From the NCBI GenBank assembly GCA_019914945.1, contig CM034109.1, positions 9,850,479 to 9,914,478 of the forward strand: 64,000 bases of DNA, written 5' to 3'. The translations under genes and the position numbers were made by a program. Numbering within the stretch: position 1 is the first letter of the stretch; each line of letters opens with the position of its first letter. The notes under the pieces are model-generated. The model was not told the DNA's origin, searched no databases, and saw only the letters and a list, made by a program, of their open reading frames with translations. The DNA is from Typha latifolia. Lineage: Eukaryota; Streptophyta; Magnoliopsida; Poales; Typhaceae. Of this stretch, positions 35,937-48,198 are shown one piece after another.

Positions 35937-38900
35937 TCATCTTCCTTGTACAAGCCCACTGAAGACTTGGCTGTTTCCAGCCAGGGTAGCTTCCCACTCC
36001 ACTGATGACAGCAGTAACTGGGACAAGGAAATTACTACCTGCTTCATGTCTGGCCGCAGAATAGGATCATCATCCACACATTGTTTTGCCAACATGGCCA
36101 TCTTAAGATACAACAACAACAAAAAAAGTGTCAGTCAGCAAAGTGAAGATCCATAATTTGTACATTAACCTTTTTACATGCAAATCTGGTGTGTTGTTGA
36201 GAAAGACAAGTAAAAAAGGTGAAGACAGAATCCAATTATATCAATAAGAGCGCATAGAGATGATACTGGACTCATTTCATCTTTTACTAAAAATACTCAC
36301 CTTAAATACACAGTCATGAGGATATAAGCCTGCTAGATTAGGATCAATACAATCCTTCAAGCTTGCCATATTCATTGAATTAGAACAGTTTCTTAGAGCA
36401 TTCAACATCTGCAGAATTCCAGCAGCTCGGAATTAGAGAAGCTTGAATTAAACAAACAAAATATTTGGAACAACGTGAAGGAAAAAAGGTAAAAATATAT
36501 AATGAGATGAAATTACAGAAGAGCAAATTATGAGCATAAAAAAACTCAGCTATCCTAACTCAACTACTTCGTTGAACTACATATATTCCTTAGCTGTAGG
36601 CTACTTTAGATTGGGTTATGGCTTCATGGAACTAAAAACTTACAACTGATGCCAATGAACGTCTTTCTGAACTGGTTATGACTATTCCTTCTGTCCTTGT
36701 AATTGCTTCTTTTCCAGATATTAGCTCAAAGAGCACAACACCAAAGGCGTAAACATCACTTTTTGTAGTTGCCATCCCATCACGCAAGTATCTAAGAATA
36801 TAAAAGTAGTGGCGTGACAAAAAAGCCATAGTCTAGAGATTCTGCATCTGCTGCTTCTAAATATACTTACTCAGGAGCCAGATAACCGAAAGTACCCACA
36901 ACTTTTGTAGCAGAAGGTTCGCCTTCACTAGCTCTCACAACAAGCTTTGCAAGCCCAAAATCAGAAATCTACAGAAACAAGGAGTTATGATATGTAAATA
37001 GACAAGATAAATATCAATTATGCAAAAAGAATTGGGATCATTGAAACCTTTGCTCTGAAAGAACTATCAAGCAAGATATTGCTTGTTTTGATGTCCCTGT
37101 GAACATAATGGTTCTTTGTGTGCTCATGAATGTATTCAAGACCTCTAGCAGCATCAAGTGCAATTTGAACCCTAGAGATCCAAGATAGTGATGTATGGCC
37201 TGGCAAACAAAGAAAGGATGAGCATGAATTCAATAGAAAATGGATCACTCACTAAAAACAGTTATGGCAATGATTGGCAAAGAGCAGTATCAAAGACTAT
37301 ACTCACCCTTGTTGTGTGGATCATGTAGATGATTTTTAAGCGAACCTTTTTGAGCATACTCATAAACAAGAAAGAGCTCATCATCACTTGCTGAATAGCC
37401 CATCAATTCTACCTTGACAAAATTTAGGTGGCAGAGAAAGGTTAAAAAATAAAGGTAACTAGAAAATGCATTTTGAAAAGGTGGTAAATACTTGTTCTTA
37501 TAATGATTTATACCAGGCTAGCATGATGAACCTTGCAAAGAACTTTTATCTCAGCTATAAATTCCCTGGTTTTTGTAGCAGTCATTATCTTTATCGCAAC
37601 CTCCTGACAATCATTATCATTTGTGAGGCAGTGGCCCATAATTTTTCTTTAGAGAAGGCACACTGGCCATACAAACCTGGTCTCGAAGAACTCCATAATA
37701 GACAGCGCCATATCTCCCATGACCAAGTATATTTGAATCAGAAAATGAATCAGTCGAATAGAGAATCTCTTCATGTGTAAAGATGATAGGTTTCTCCATA
37801 TCAAATGCTTCAGCTACCATCCCTGTATAGAAGGTGCCATTAGGAGACATATTCTAATATTTAGCATTACTCAAACAACAAACATCATTTATAGCAAGAT
37901 GTGTGTGCTTAGTATTTTAATTAGTTGCACTTGTGTGAGACCGCAAAAGATGCTATCATTGACAAACAAATGTCTCCTCAAATTAGATTACAAAGTGCTT
38001 AACTTCACTTTGAAATTTAAGATCTGGTTGCCAGCAATCAGGCAGCCCAATTATATATTAGATAGATGTAGAAAGATTGCAGAATTTATTGCTGATACCT
38101 TGTACCCATGAATCTGCTTCCACTTCAGGTTAGTCAGTTTTATATTGATAAGTTTGTTCGTATCCTACTTAAAATGACTTGTATGATTTTTAAATCAATT
38201 ATATGAATACAGCTATGCTTTTGAGAAAAAAAAAATCTCACATTTTCCAGTTTCTTTTCTTCACATGTAAGCTTCCTACTTGGACATAATATTTTACTAG
38301 TGATGAATATGACTTTGTAGGACGGTTATCATAAGAAATTTAAATGTTTACATGTCTAGTACTCTAAATACTCTTAAATTTTAAAATCAGTTTAAAATAC
38401 AGGAAAATTTTCTGACTGCCCTGAAATCATAGGAATTGTATTATAAGATACTTATATAACTATACATGACAGAAAAAAGAAAGAAAGAATGATGGAAATT
38501 GGACAAATTTAATAACCTTTGGGATTATTGATATGGTGATTGCCTGCAACCCCGCTTGATGGCTTCAGATTCCCAATTGTACAGCAGAAGTATCTTCCAG
38601 AACCATAACAGAAACTCCTGCTTTTAAGGATGTGAAACTTATGCGAGGTTGGCTCATCAGGGTCCTTTCTTTGACTCCTTGAATTTTGGGCATGGGAATT
38701 GAAGAATTTTAATGAAATGAATAGAAGGAGAGCCACAGCAATCAAAGCAAGGGCGACACCCATGCTACCAATAACCCATCCATATGGAAATTTTGCAGGA
38801 CGATGCTCTAGTTTCTCTGCAAATGTATTATGTAGTAGTCAGTAACTACAAGTCATACAATTTGAAACAAGGATTTGTTAGGTATGAATGAAAAGGTACA

Positions 38901-40730
38901 AAAATTACATACGAAAGATAAAAAATTGCACATACCTCTCATAGTATTTAGGTCTTGGTACAACACTCATAAGAAAATGCTATATAAATAAAAATTAGTA
39001 AAATGCAAATAACCCATCTAGTACTACTGGAATACCAGTGCTATTTAGTAAGAGTATAGAACTAATTGATAATTGAAATAAGTATTGCAAGTGTGTAGAA
39101 TGCAGCTGTTATAAAAATAATGGCTTAAGTTCTCATCTCAGGGATAATCCAACTATTAGCTTAAGAGCATTAGTGCCTCACTTTGAATCATCTGGAGTAG
39201 CAGTCCCATTCTCAATAGAAGATAAGTTATGAAAGGCCTTCACAACTGAGGACATTATCATCTGGATAATATATGCTCTAACATCTGCTGTAGCAGTCCT
39301 GCCACCAAACTAGAAGTATATAGTCTCACTTATCATATTACAACACTAACAACCTCGGCATCATCCACTCAGCCATGAGCCAACAAACATCAAAAACTCT
39401 TTCGACATCTACTGTCACATTGCTGAGATAAACCAACTAGCAAACAAATCACGAACAATTACCACATCCAGATCCCTAAATCCTACCAGAGAATCAACCA
39501 TCAAAAGAATCTGAATTCTGAAGTTACCTAGATATGGTTTGGATTCAAATCTAAGCAGTCGATCATAAAAAATGAAGCAGAACTATATTCAGTTAGAAGC
39601 TTTATATCAAGATTTAAAGAGTAAAGACTGCATAACTACAAAGACATAACAATACTTACTTGAGAGTGTGTCAAAGGTAGCTGCTGGAGCAGGTGAAGGA
39701 GCAGAAGACATCAACGAATAGGGTTGTCCAGGAACTACAGATGGCAGAAGTAAATTTTAGAGATCTAAGATGGATTTCATGATGAAAATAAGTGATACTC
39801 TTATAGTTTAGGAAGATGGAGAAGCTTCATAATGGATTACTGAGGAAAGCATGACTAAAGCATATAGAAAAGAATGTTCACTGATCAGAAGAATTTGTAA
39901 CAGCTCATAAATGAGAAGTAGCTTTCAGTATAACGCGATTATGCCATAGCTTTCAATGATATAGTCAAGAACACTAAATTTGAGTATGTCTCCCTTTGAT
40001 AAGTGAAAAACTAAGAAGTAACTAAATGATAGTTGACTAAAAAAATTATTACGTCTTGTTAACCAAGGAAATATACACTAATTGAATAAAAATCGAATCT
40101 TTCACAATAATCTCCAGGGCGGCGCTCACCAGAATTCAACGGAATGTAGTACACCTGGCCAACAACCACCGCATCCGGCCCCGACATCCCATTCGCCGTC
40201 TCAATACTATCCATGCTCACCCCAAATCTACTCGACAGCGAAGCAATCGTATCTCCCTCCTCCATCACATAACTCATCAGATAATTCCACAGCCCACTAG
40301 AGCACCCGCACACCAAGTGCAACGACACCACTGCTCCGGCCCTACCAGTCCTCGTCGAATTCGGCAAGAACGCAAGGCCACCGTACGCCGCCGTGACCAT
40401 CGGAAACACGGGTTTCACCTCCTCGGATTGAACCGTGAAGGTTGTATTGGTCAAATACTTCTTCGAGTACAAGCAAGAACAGTTCTTTCGCACGAACACG
40501 TAACCCGGGCTGCTTCCCTCGTCGGCGGTGATGTCCTCGGGGAAAGCATCGAACATGCTCTGGATTTTGGGAAGGGTCGCGCCGGGATTGGTCTTGAAGG
40601 CGATGAAGGAGGTGCAGAGGCGAGAGGCGTCGGTGCAACCGAGAGGGGTGGGAAGAGTAGAAGAGTAGGAGAAGAGGGAGTTGACGAGGAGGAGAAAGGA
40701 GAGCGAGAGAGCGATTTGGAGTAGATCCAT
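35937..40730 (-). CDS. LYK3: LysM domain receptor-like kinase, LYK3 type
   Basis: This family perceives or modulates chitin-type glycan signals at the plasma membrane. The exons on the minus strand are 40130-40730, 39660-39734, 38517-38816, 37677-37822, 37514-37603, 37307-37412, 37048-37199, 36871-36968, 36644-36791, 36301-36408 and 35937-36101, about 662 residues (Arabidopsis LYK3 is about 650). A hydrophobic signal peptide (1 to about 26) precedes an ectodomain with NCSC and CGCS, the CxC spacers between LysM units. [20 protein letters not shown] and [11 protein letters not shown] form the clearest LysM. A Pro/Ala/Ser-rich linker leads to a transmembrane helix ([19 protein letters not shown]). 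The kinase has [11 protein letters not shown] (P-loop), Lys 378 in [14 protein letters not shown] (HRD 473-475), SDFGLAKL (DFG 493-495) and [10 protein letters not shown], so it looks catalytically competent. The ATG at 40728-40730 is chosen because the signal peptide follows it directly; the frame is open further upstream. Confidence 0.95.
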
Positions 40731-41497
40731 TGGAAATTGAAGGAGGGAGATCGAGAGGTTGGATCCAGAAACGAGAGAGGAGAAGAAAGATCTGAGAAGG
40801 AGATGGGATTCGAGGTGGTTAAAAGAGAGAGGATGGAGGAAGGCTTGGGGGCTCCGTGGAGTGGAGTGTGAACTCACTCACAGTGAAGCGAGAAGAGTAA
40901 AAACTCGAGAAGCGTATCAAGGGGAAGGGCGGGCAGATTAGTGGGCTTGCGTGATTAATTTTACCTAAATGCGCTTGTCATTATGAGATATTACATCTAA
41001 CACCCCTATATTTTTTTCTTAAATATAATAGTTCACATCTTACATTTCGAACCTCATTTTTGCACTCCAAATTAATCGTCGTTGATGACAAAAAATTATT
41101 TTACTAGGATCTTTTGAAAGTAAAATTTCTTACATATGAAAACTCAAATTTGATTCTAAAGAACACTTCTTTTTGTGAACATAAAATCCAAAACAAAGGA
41201 TTAAAATAAAATTAATGAAAAGATAGGACGTGAAGTGTAAAATCCAAAACAGGGAGAGTGAGGGCATTGTCGTCATTTAAGCGAAGAGAGCGAAACGGCG
41301 ATCTTAGAGCTCTGAAATAATCCGGACCGTCCGAAGCCATCAGCAAAAGAGCAAACATAGAGAAGGATCTTTTAGCAACATCCTGATTCGCTGCATCCCC
41401 CTGATGGAGGAATTTACTACACTCGAGACCCCCCGGCAGACCTGGCAAGCTGCCAGATCGCATTAATTGGGCAATCATTCGAGAACACAATGAGATG

Positions 41498-41573
41498 GGC
41501 TTGTTATGGGTGGTTCATGTACACATGGCTTGTTATGGGTGGTTCATGTACACATGCATGCATGCATGCATGC
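41498..41573. repeat. 29-bp tandem duplication followed by a CATG run
   Basis: The unit starting GGCTTGTTATGGG occurs perfectly at 41498-41526 and 41527-41555. It runs directly into ATGCATGCATGC until about 41573, which also contains RY-type CATGCA motifs. Confidence 0.95.
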
Positions 41574-41833
41574 CCCACCTTTATCTAAAGAAAGGGATAA
41601 AAGAGATGGTGGAAGAAGTTAGATAAAGCAATCAATATACCAGTCTGGACTTCTAAGTTAAGGAGTATACTCTTAGCCAACTATACACTGTCTTTGTTGT
41701 CGTATTTTTCCATAACATATATGATTACAAGAAAAGGGAGGGACTAATGTGAAAAAATACACAGTATAATGTGATTATGTGAAGATGGCGGCGTTGAGCA
41801 TGTGGCAGATGAGCATGGTAGGTGGGTTCAGTC

Positions 41834-41842
41834 ATGACTCAT
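41834..41842. promoter_or_regulatory. GCN4-like palindrome ATGACTCAT
   Basis: The motif matches the bZIP GCN4/AP-1 type core. It lies about 1.1 kb upstream of the LYK3 start and 23 bases from a G-box palindrome. Confidence 0.35.
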
Positions 41843-41864
41843 GTGGTAGTTATTAGATGTTTCT

Positions 41865-41874
41865 GCCACGTGGC
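41865..41874. promoter_or_regulatory. Perfect G-box palindrome GCCACGTGGC
   Basis: This 10-bp palindrome with a CACGTG core is a high-affinity bZIP/bHLH type site. It lies in the shared upstream region of LYK3, about 1.1 kb from its start. Confidence 0.45.
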
Positions 41875-44800
41875 TCATCGTAGTGTAGCTTGCGAGGCAG
41901 TCCATACTATTTCGTGCGTACTTATTGTCTGCTCACATGCGTTACAGCTCTTAATGCTTATCCTGTGTATCATCATCATACATGATTTGATGTGACTCTA
42001 TATGAGGCTAATTTTTAAAATATAAACTTGTTTATTTTTAATTAAATATATTTTATCTTTTTAGTTACGTCTAAAATCACTTTATTTCTTGGATTTTAAA
42101 AAGTCTCAATAATACAAAGTTACTTTTTTTATCAACAAAAAAAATCTCAAACAAATCACTATACTTATGATTAAATTAAAACCGTAAGTTGATACGAAAT
42201 CGGGTCAGATCGAATCACATCAAAGGAAGATTGGGCTCAATGGATTAAGTCTAATTATCTTATTTAGTTATTTAGTTTAGTTAAAATCTTAGCAGGTTAT
42301 AATTTTATTTAATTAGCTAAATTCAACTCTGTACAATTTTGGGAAAATATTTGCAGAATATTTTACCCATATCCAAATAATATCAAACTAGTCGCTAACT
42401 CCTAGATCTACAATTTTTATATTCATGATTTCTCTAGATTCAGAATCTATCTATGACGAAACGATCCGAGAAGATAAAGTAAAATAAAGGAAGACTAGTT
42501 TACTTGGTTTGTTAGGTTTTAACTTAGTTGTTAGTTTGTTAGGGTTTGTTTGGAGTTGTTTAACTTAGTTGATGAGTTCTTAGGGTGAGCCTATATATAT
42601 ATGTGGAAGAAATCCTAATTGGAGTATGATGATAACGATAATTATGATAGTAGAATTGGCTTTGGCCTTCATCTCCTTCTATACTTGTCTCTAACCATTA
42701 GCGCCTTCTTCTTTCTTCCACCGCTTAAGTCTTTGGTCGGCTTCTTTCAGCTTCTAATCACCTTCTTCTACAGCAACTTTTTCCCATTCACACCAAGAAC
42801 TAAACCTAGCATCTATCCCATTGGTGAGCTATCAAGCTAAGATCTAATTGACCTTTGGGCACTCTTTGGCCAATATCTTGAGATCTATTCGCCTGAATCA
42901 TATGATCTTAGATTCGTTGGAAAGCTCTCTCTTTGATTTACAACATATTTAAAATTTAGGAAGATCCGACGGTTAGATTATTCGTAGATTTCATAGAAAT
43001 TTATAAGCTTTATTAAGTCTAGGACCGTTGCGGATCAGATTAGGTCGTAATATAAGTTAATCTGTTAAATTTAACCAAGTACCTTGACTATTTTAATAAT
43101 TTTGCTATATTATATCAAAATCTGTATGTCTTCTCTAACAAACACGATTAGGGCATTTTGGTTATTTTGATATTATTCGGTTAAGTTTAACAGAAAAATT
43201 AACAGTATAGTATAAAGAGTAGCTTTGAGACTTTATTTAATTCTTTTTTTTTACAATCTTAACCTGTAGAACTGACAGTAAATTTCCAGTTCAAATCTAT
43301 GTCGTGGGGCAGTATTGAAAATTTATTTTATATATTTACCCTTCTAAATATACTAATAGAAATATTTTAAAAAAACTCTAAATTATTTGTACATATATAC
43401 TATCAATTAAGGGTCTCTTTGTGTGTTTATATATTAAATGCTTCTAATTCTGACACGTAGTTATCAAAAAAATAACTAGAAGAGCATCTATGCAGAAGCG
43501 AACAAGCTTTTGACCAACAAAAAAAAACTTAAAAGAAAATTCAGGTAGGAGATGAGAGAAAATACAAAAATATAAAGGAAAAATTAATTAATTAATAAAA
43601 AATTGAAGCCAAAATGAGACGTAATAAAGCTTAAGTTCATCATCACCATGCAACTAATCCAACAAATCAATGTTGTGGCTTTAAATAGGGGCAAAGAGAA
43701 AGGAGACATAATAAGGGGAATGTTCCTCTCCTCATCATTCTTGTCAGCTTAAATTGGCACACATCATCTCCTATTCGTATTTCCATATCACGTGCAAAGC
43801 ACTCGACCTTTGTCACCTAGCAAATAACGAGTTTTTTTTCTTAATAACGGGCCTGAGACCAATGGGCCACATTTGAAGCCCATTAACATTTAACCAGACC
43901 TAGCAAGTTGGGCCCTTGCAATTGACCTATTTTTGCAAAAAAGGCTAGCTTGGTCACGAGAAGACCTACTAGTACTACGCTCGCAATTGGTTTATAATGT
44001 TTCGATTAAAAACTCGAAGACTTTTTTAGAAACAATACGAGGCACACGTGCGCATGCGCGCTGCGCAAATACAAAAGTCCAACGTCGTACGTGGCGAGAT
44101 GTCATCGGTAGCCGTAGGCACGCGCCGTCATTCAGCTAACCGAGTGGAACTCGGTCGTACCAACCCTTCCACCGACCAACTCAACTCGACGGTTCCGATT
44201 CCAGTAACCGCACTCGGTAAGGTTACCCACATAGCTACTCGATAGATTTCAATATCTAAAGAGATGTTGTACATCTTCAAATTTAGTGCTCACATCCATC
44301 GTTCTAATCTATTATCCAACCGACTTGGCCTCCTATCCCCATAGTCCAAAACAGAGCAAGAAAAAAAAAAACAGGGGAAAGCGCATGTGTCATGTGAGCA
44401 TCCTCTGTGTCCAATATTGACCTCCACTTTACTGCCACTGGTGTAGAAGGACCACATCTATCTCTCTCTCTCTCTGCTATAGTCTAAGTAGCTCGAATAG
44501 ATTGATATAGTGCTCAATCCAATGCCAACTTTTGAATTTTCTCTACATAACCCGTGGCTAGAGGTCCCCCAGCTATACTCTCTACGATTAGTGGACGTAG
44601 GCATCACAACCAACTTGTATTCCTACGAGTTTGTCTTTATACAATACTGATACCATTTTAGCTTCATTTGTACATAAAAGTGTCATACATAAGAACATAA
44701 TGAGAAAGTATATCCTAAAATATTACTTGTTATTTAGTAATAATATACTATGGGTAGAGCTAACACTAGTTTATTATGAAACTAATAGCCTGTGAAAAGC

Positions 44801-45754
44801 ACACTTAACAACCCTTTTAAGATGGAAGACATATATAACCATTAGCTTACTCATATTAGTAGTTTAGTTATGGGAAAGAATAGAAGTTATATTATTTTAG
44901 TATCTTATCTTAAGAGCGAATTATTGTTTAAGTAGGCAAAGAAAAAAAAAACAAGAATAGGTGGCTTACCAATATCAAACAATTTGATACGAGTAATGCT
45001 AAATCTACACGCAAATTAAGAAACTTTCCACATCCCCATTTGTCCCTCGAAGTACAAACTGATCTTAATTTTGACATAGTAGTCCGGTCTTTGCTTCCTT
45101 ATTTCTCGATTCATATTGCATACGAAATAAGTTTATTAATGTATATGTAAAGTTATTCCATCACAAAATATTCGTAAAGCCAAAACATTTTCCTATATAT
45201 ATATACATATAATATGGAGAGAAAGAGAGAGGAAGAGAACAGGACAAGATATCCATCACCATTGTTTGCTTGGCTGGGCAAAGTGTGGTGGTGTAATCGA
45301 AGCACGCCTCTCTGCAAGAGAGCCCACTACATCCAATAGACTTGCGTGAGTCGTGCTCTAAATTCCATCTCTGGATCCATTGTTGCGACTTGAGACAATG
45401 GAATCTGTCACAGTGGCCTTGTTAAATCTTGTCCCTTTTCTTAGCCACAGCTAATCCAGAGGAGAACAAAAAAAAAAAAAAAGGAAAAAGAAAAAGGAGC
45501 TGGCGTTAAAAGATATAAAAAGAGCAACGTGAGCGCATCAAAGGCCAGGGTAATCCTTCCTCTCCTTCTCATCTCTCTAAGATATCATTTTGAGGACTTG
45601 GGTTTGTTGTATTCGTAATTTAACAACTGGGTCTGAGAACTTTCACCTTGAGGTTGAGAGTTGAGAAAGAGAGAAGTGCTGCATCTTTTTCCTCTGTTCT
45701 TGAACAGATTTCTTTTGGCTTGTCGTTTCCTGGCCTCTTCGCAGAGCTGAGAAG

Positions 45755-46060
45755 GTAAGTCCTACACATTGGTAATGTTTGATAAGGATTTCCCATTATG
45801 AGCTCTCTTTCTAAAAGGTTTGCTTACCTTCTCTCTTTCTATGAGGAGTAACATTTGTATCTTTTTTTTTTTTTTTTTTTTACCTTTTTCTCATCCGGGT
45901 CTTGTGGCGTTTGTTTTGACCTGGATATTGACATTTTCTCGTTTCCTAGTTTGAGAGTTGAAATATAGGAGGTGGGTGTTTAGTCCTCTCTTATCTATTT
46001 TATTACCCCAGAGAAGCTAAACCAGACAGTGGTTTTCTGCTACAAGATTTCATATCATAG
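45755..46060 (+). other. Probable 5' UTR intron of the Aux/IAA gene
   Basis: GAAG|GTAAGT at 45755 is a near-consensus donor, and CATATCATAG at 46060 is followed within five bases by the start codon. The interior holds a long T run near 45862-45880. A leader intron is inferred from these sites. Confidence 0.55.
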
Positions 46061-46065
46061 CAAAC

Positions 46066-48198
46066 ATGGAAGAAGGCTCTAAGAGAAGAGTTGATCCTTG
46101 TCCTAAGTTGCTTGATTTGATCCCGAATGAGAGGCACCGGATGGTGAGAGATCCTGGTGGCGGAGGAGGAAGCAGTGGTTTAGGAGCTGAAGAGGAGAGA
46201 AAGCTCGAGCTAAAGCTTGGTCCTCCTGGAAGAGAAGAAGAACCCTCTATTCTATCTCTTGGGTACTTTTCTAAGGCTTCCAAAACCACCACCAACATCT
46301 ATAATCTTTATTCTGGAGCTAAAAGGGGATTTTTAGACACCGTGGAGTCCAAACCAAAAGGTAATGGATTATTTCTTTATCTTCTTCTTTGATTTCCATT
46401 AGTTTTATTCTTCTTTCTTATGCCTTTCTTCTTTCTCAGATCACCATCAACAGCAGCAGAATGGGCTGCTTCAGCTGAATAATAGAGCTGGACTGGGAAA
46501 AGAAGTTTTTACCGATACAAGTGGCAAGGCAGAGCAGCAGCTCAGGCTCGAGAGAAAGGCATGCTCTCAGACAAGGTAATGATAACCCTATGCCACCACT
46601 GATTCAAACTTTTTGGAATTTTATATATTATTATTTAGTCCCTGCAAAGCTCTGCATACTTTTAATGTATTTAGACACTTAGTTTGAAAATATTGAGCTC
46701 TGGAGTTTTCCACTAATTGTAAAAAAAAAAAAAAATCAGCTTTTAATGCATGTTTGCAAATGGAGCCTTGCTGAGAAAAAAATTATTTCAAAAAGAATAT
46801 ACTTCCTTTAATCATCTCCTTGCTGCAAAATATTTCTCATTGGGTCTGCTTTTGTTCTTCTGTCTTCTATTATTACTTGGTCCGGTGAAACTACTGCTAT
46901 GGAATTTGACTCTCTTTTGATATCTGAAATGTTATATCGTTTCAATTGCATTAGTATTTGAAGGCTCTTATTCTTGCTGTAATTTGTGTCTGAATTAATT
47001 ATTTCTATGTTTGTCATTGAGAATCTTTATATTTGCTAGATAATTTGATTGGTTTTGCATCATCTAATTCACTTTTCTTTTGCCATAAAAATAGCAGAAC
47101 TGGCACTGCTCCTGTAGTTGGTTGGCCTCCCATCCGGTCGTTTAGAAAGAATATCGCAAGTAGTTCATCAAAACCTTCTCTTGGATCACAAAATGAAGGA
47201 GAGGTCAAAGCAGAGCTTAGCTTCAGGAAGGGCTTATTAGTTAAAATTAATATGGATGGGATTCCCATTGGAAGGAAAGTAGATCTGAAGATCTACGACA
47301 GCTATGAGAAACTTCCTTTGGCTGTCGAAGAGCTCTTTCGAGGCCTTCTTGAAGGTATTCTTTCTCATTTCATAGAGAGTTTGAGTCTTAACTTGCATGT
47401 ATGTAGGAGTAGCATATCTACACATGGTAGCAATTCTCCAGCCTGTAATATGCAGTAAACAAATCTTATTTCTGGATATGATGATTTTGTTGACATCTTC
47501 ACCTTGTTTGTAAAAATATGGTTTCTTCTTCTTTTATTTAGGCTATAAACTTAAATGACATCGCTCGATTTTTTTGTTCACATGTTTAATTTCTTTATGT
47601 CTAGCTCAAAAGGATCCTTCTGTTGTTGAAAGTCGAAACCATGGAGAGGAAGAACAAACCTTTTCAGGCTTGCTAGATGGGACTGGTAAATATACTCTAG
47701 TTTATGAAGACAGAGAAGGAGACAGGATGCTGGTCGGCGATGTACCTTGGGAGTAAGCTTTCTTATTCCCTTGTGAAAAATTTCACGTCATGACTTCAAT
47801 ACTCATTCTGGATCCCTTGCTGCCAGTTTTGAACTCTGGCACAGAAAATTCAGCAGCCAAACACAAAGAACAAATAGATTAACATTCTGAAACACTGTTG
47901 TTTTTGACACTTGCAGCATGTTTCTTGCAACCGCTAGGCGGTTGAGGGTGCTAAAGACATCAGAGCTTTCTGGACTATCGGTATGTTCTTGGTTTTCTAA
48001 GAGTCTAATCTGATTCCGGTTTTGATTTCAAACTGATGTCTTTCATAGATTTCAGTAGTATAACGCAAATTAACCAATTGCTTATCGCGCCTGAGCTCAC
48101 TACAGTAATCTTTTTTGTTTCTTCTCCAGCTGGGAGGAGTCTGCAGGAAAAGGAACAACACCACCACCATCACCGACAACAACAAAGTGTTGAGTTGA
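46066..48198 (+). CDS. Aux/IAA auxin-responsive repressor (IAA18/IAA26-like)
   Basis: Aux/IAA proteins bind ARF transcription factors and are degraded through TIR1/AFB when auxin is present. The exons are 46066-46360, 46440-46575, 47098-47354, 47605-47752, 47917-47980 and 48130-48198, giving 322 residues. Near the start, [15 protein letters not shown] resembles the IAA26 group N-terminus. Domain I is the EAR motif LELKLGPPG. Domain II is the degron [13 protein letters not shown] with the core GWPP intact, so auxin-dependent turnover is expected. Domains III and IV form the PB1 region: [55 protein letters not shown] and [17 protein letters not shown]. The C-terminus is Asn/Thr-rich. The exact orthologue cannot be named by eye. 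Confidence 0.95.

Larger units (their letters stand above)
40731..46065. other. Long intergenic region between divergent LYK3 and Aux/IAA genes
   Basis: This 5.3 kb stretch holds the LYK3 promoter at the left and the Aux/IAA promoter and leader at the right. It contains a perfect 29-bp tandem duplication and CATG run (41498-41573), a GCN4-like and a G-box element (41834-41874), AT-rich DNA that may include degraded retroelement sequence around 42180-43250, a GC-rich palindromic patch at about 44045-44240, and a CT run at 44459-44475. I see no gene. A minus-strand frame at 41212-41490 has no similarity I recognise. Confidence 0.55.

Noticed and set aside
40317..40724. 135-codon plus-strand frame
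   Set aside because: It is the exact antisense shadow of LYK3 exon 1, whose signal peptide and LysM sequence are unambiguous.
41212..41490. 92-codon minus-strand frame
   Set aside because: It has no recognisable motif, overlaps simple repeats at its edge, and lacks coding-like codon use.
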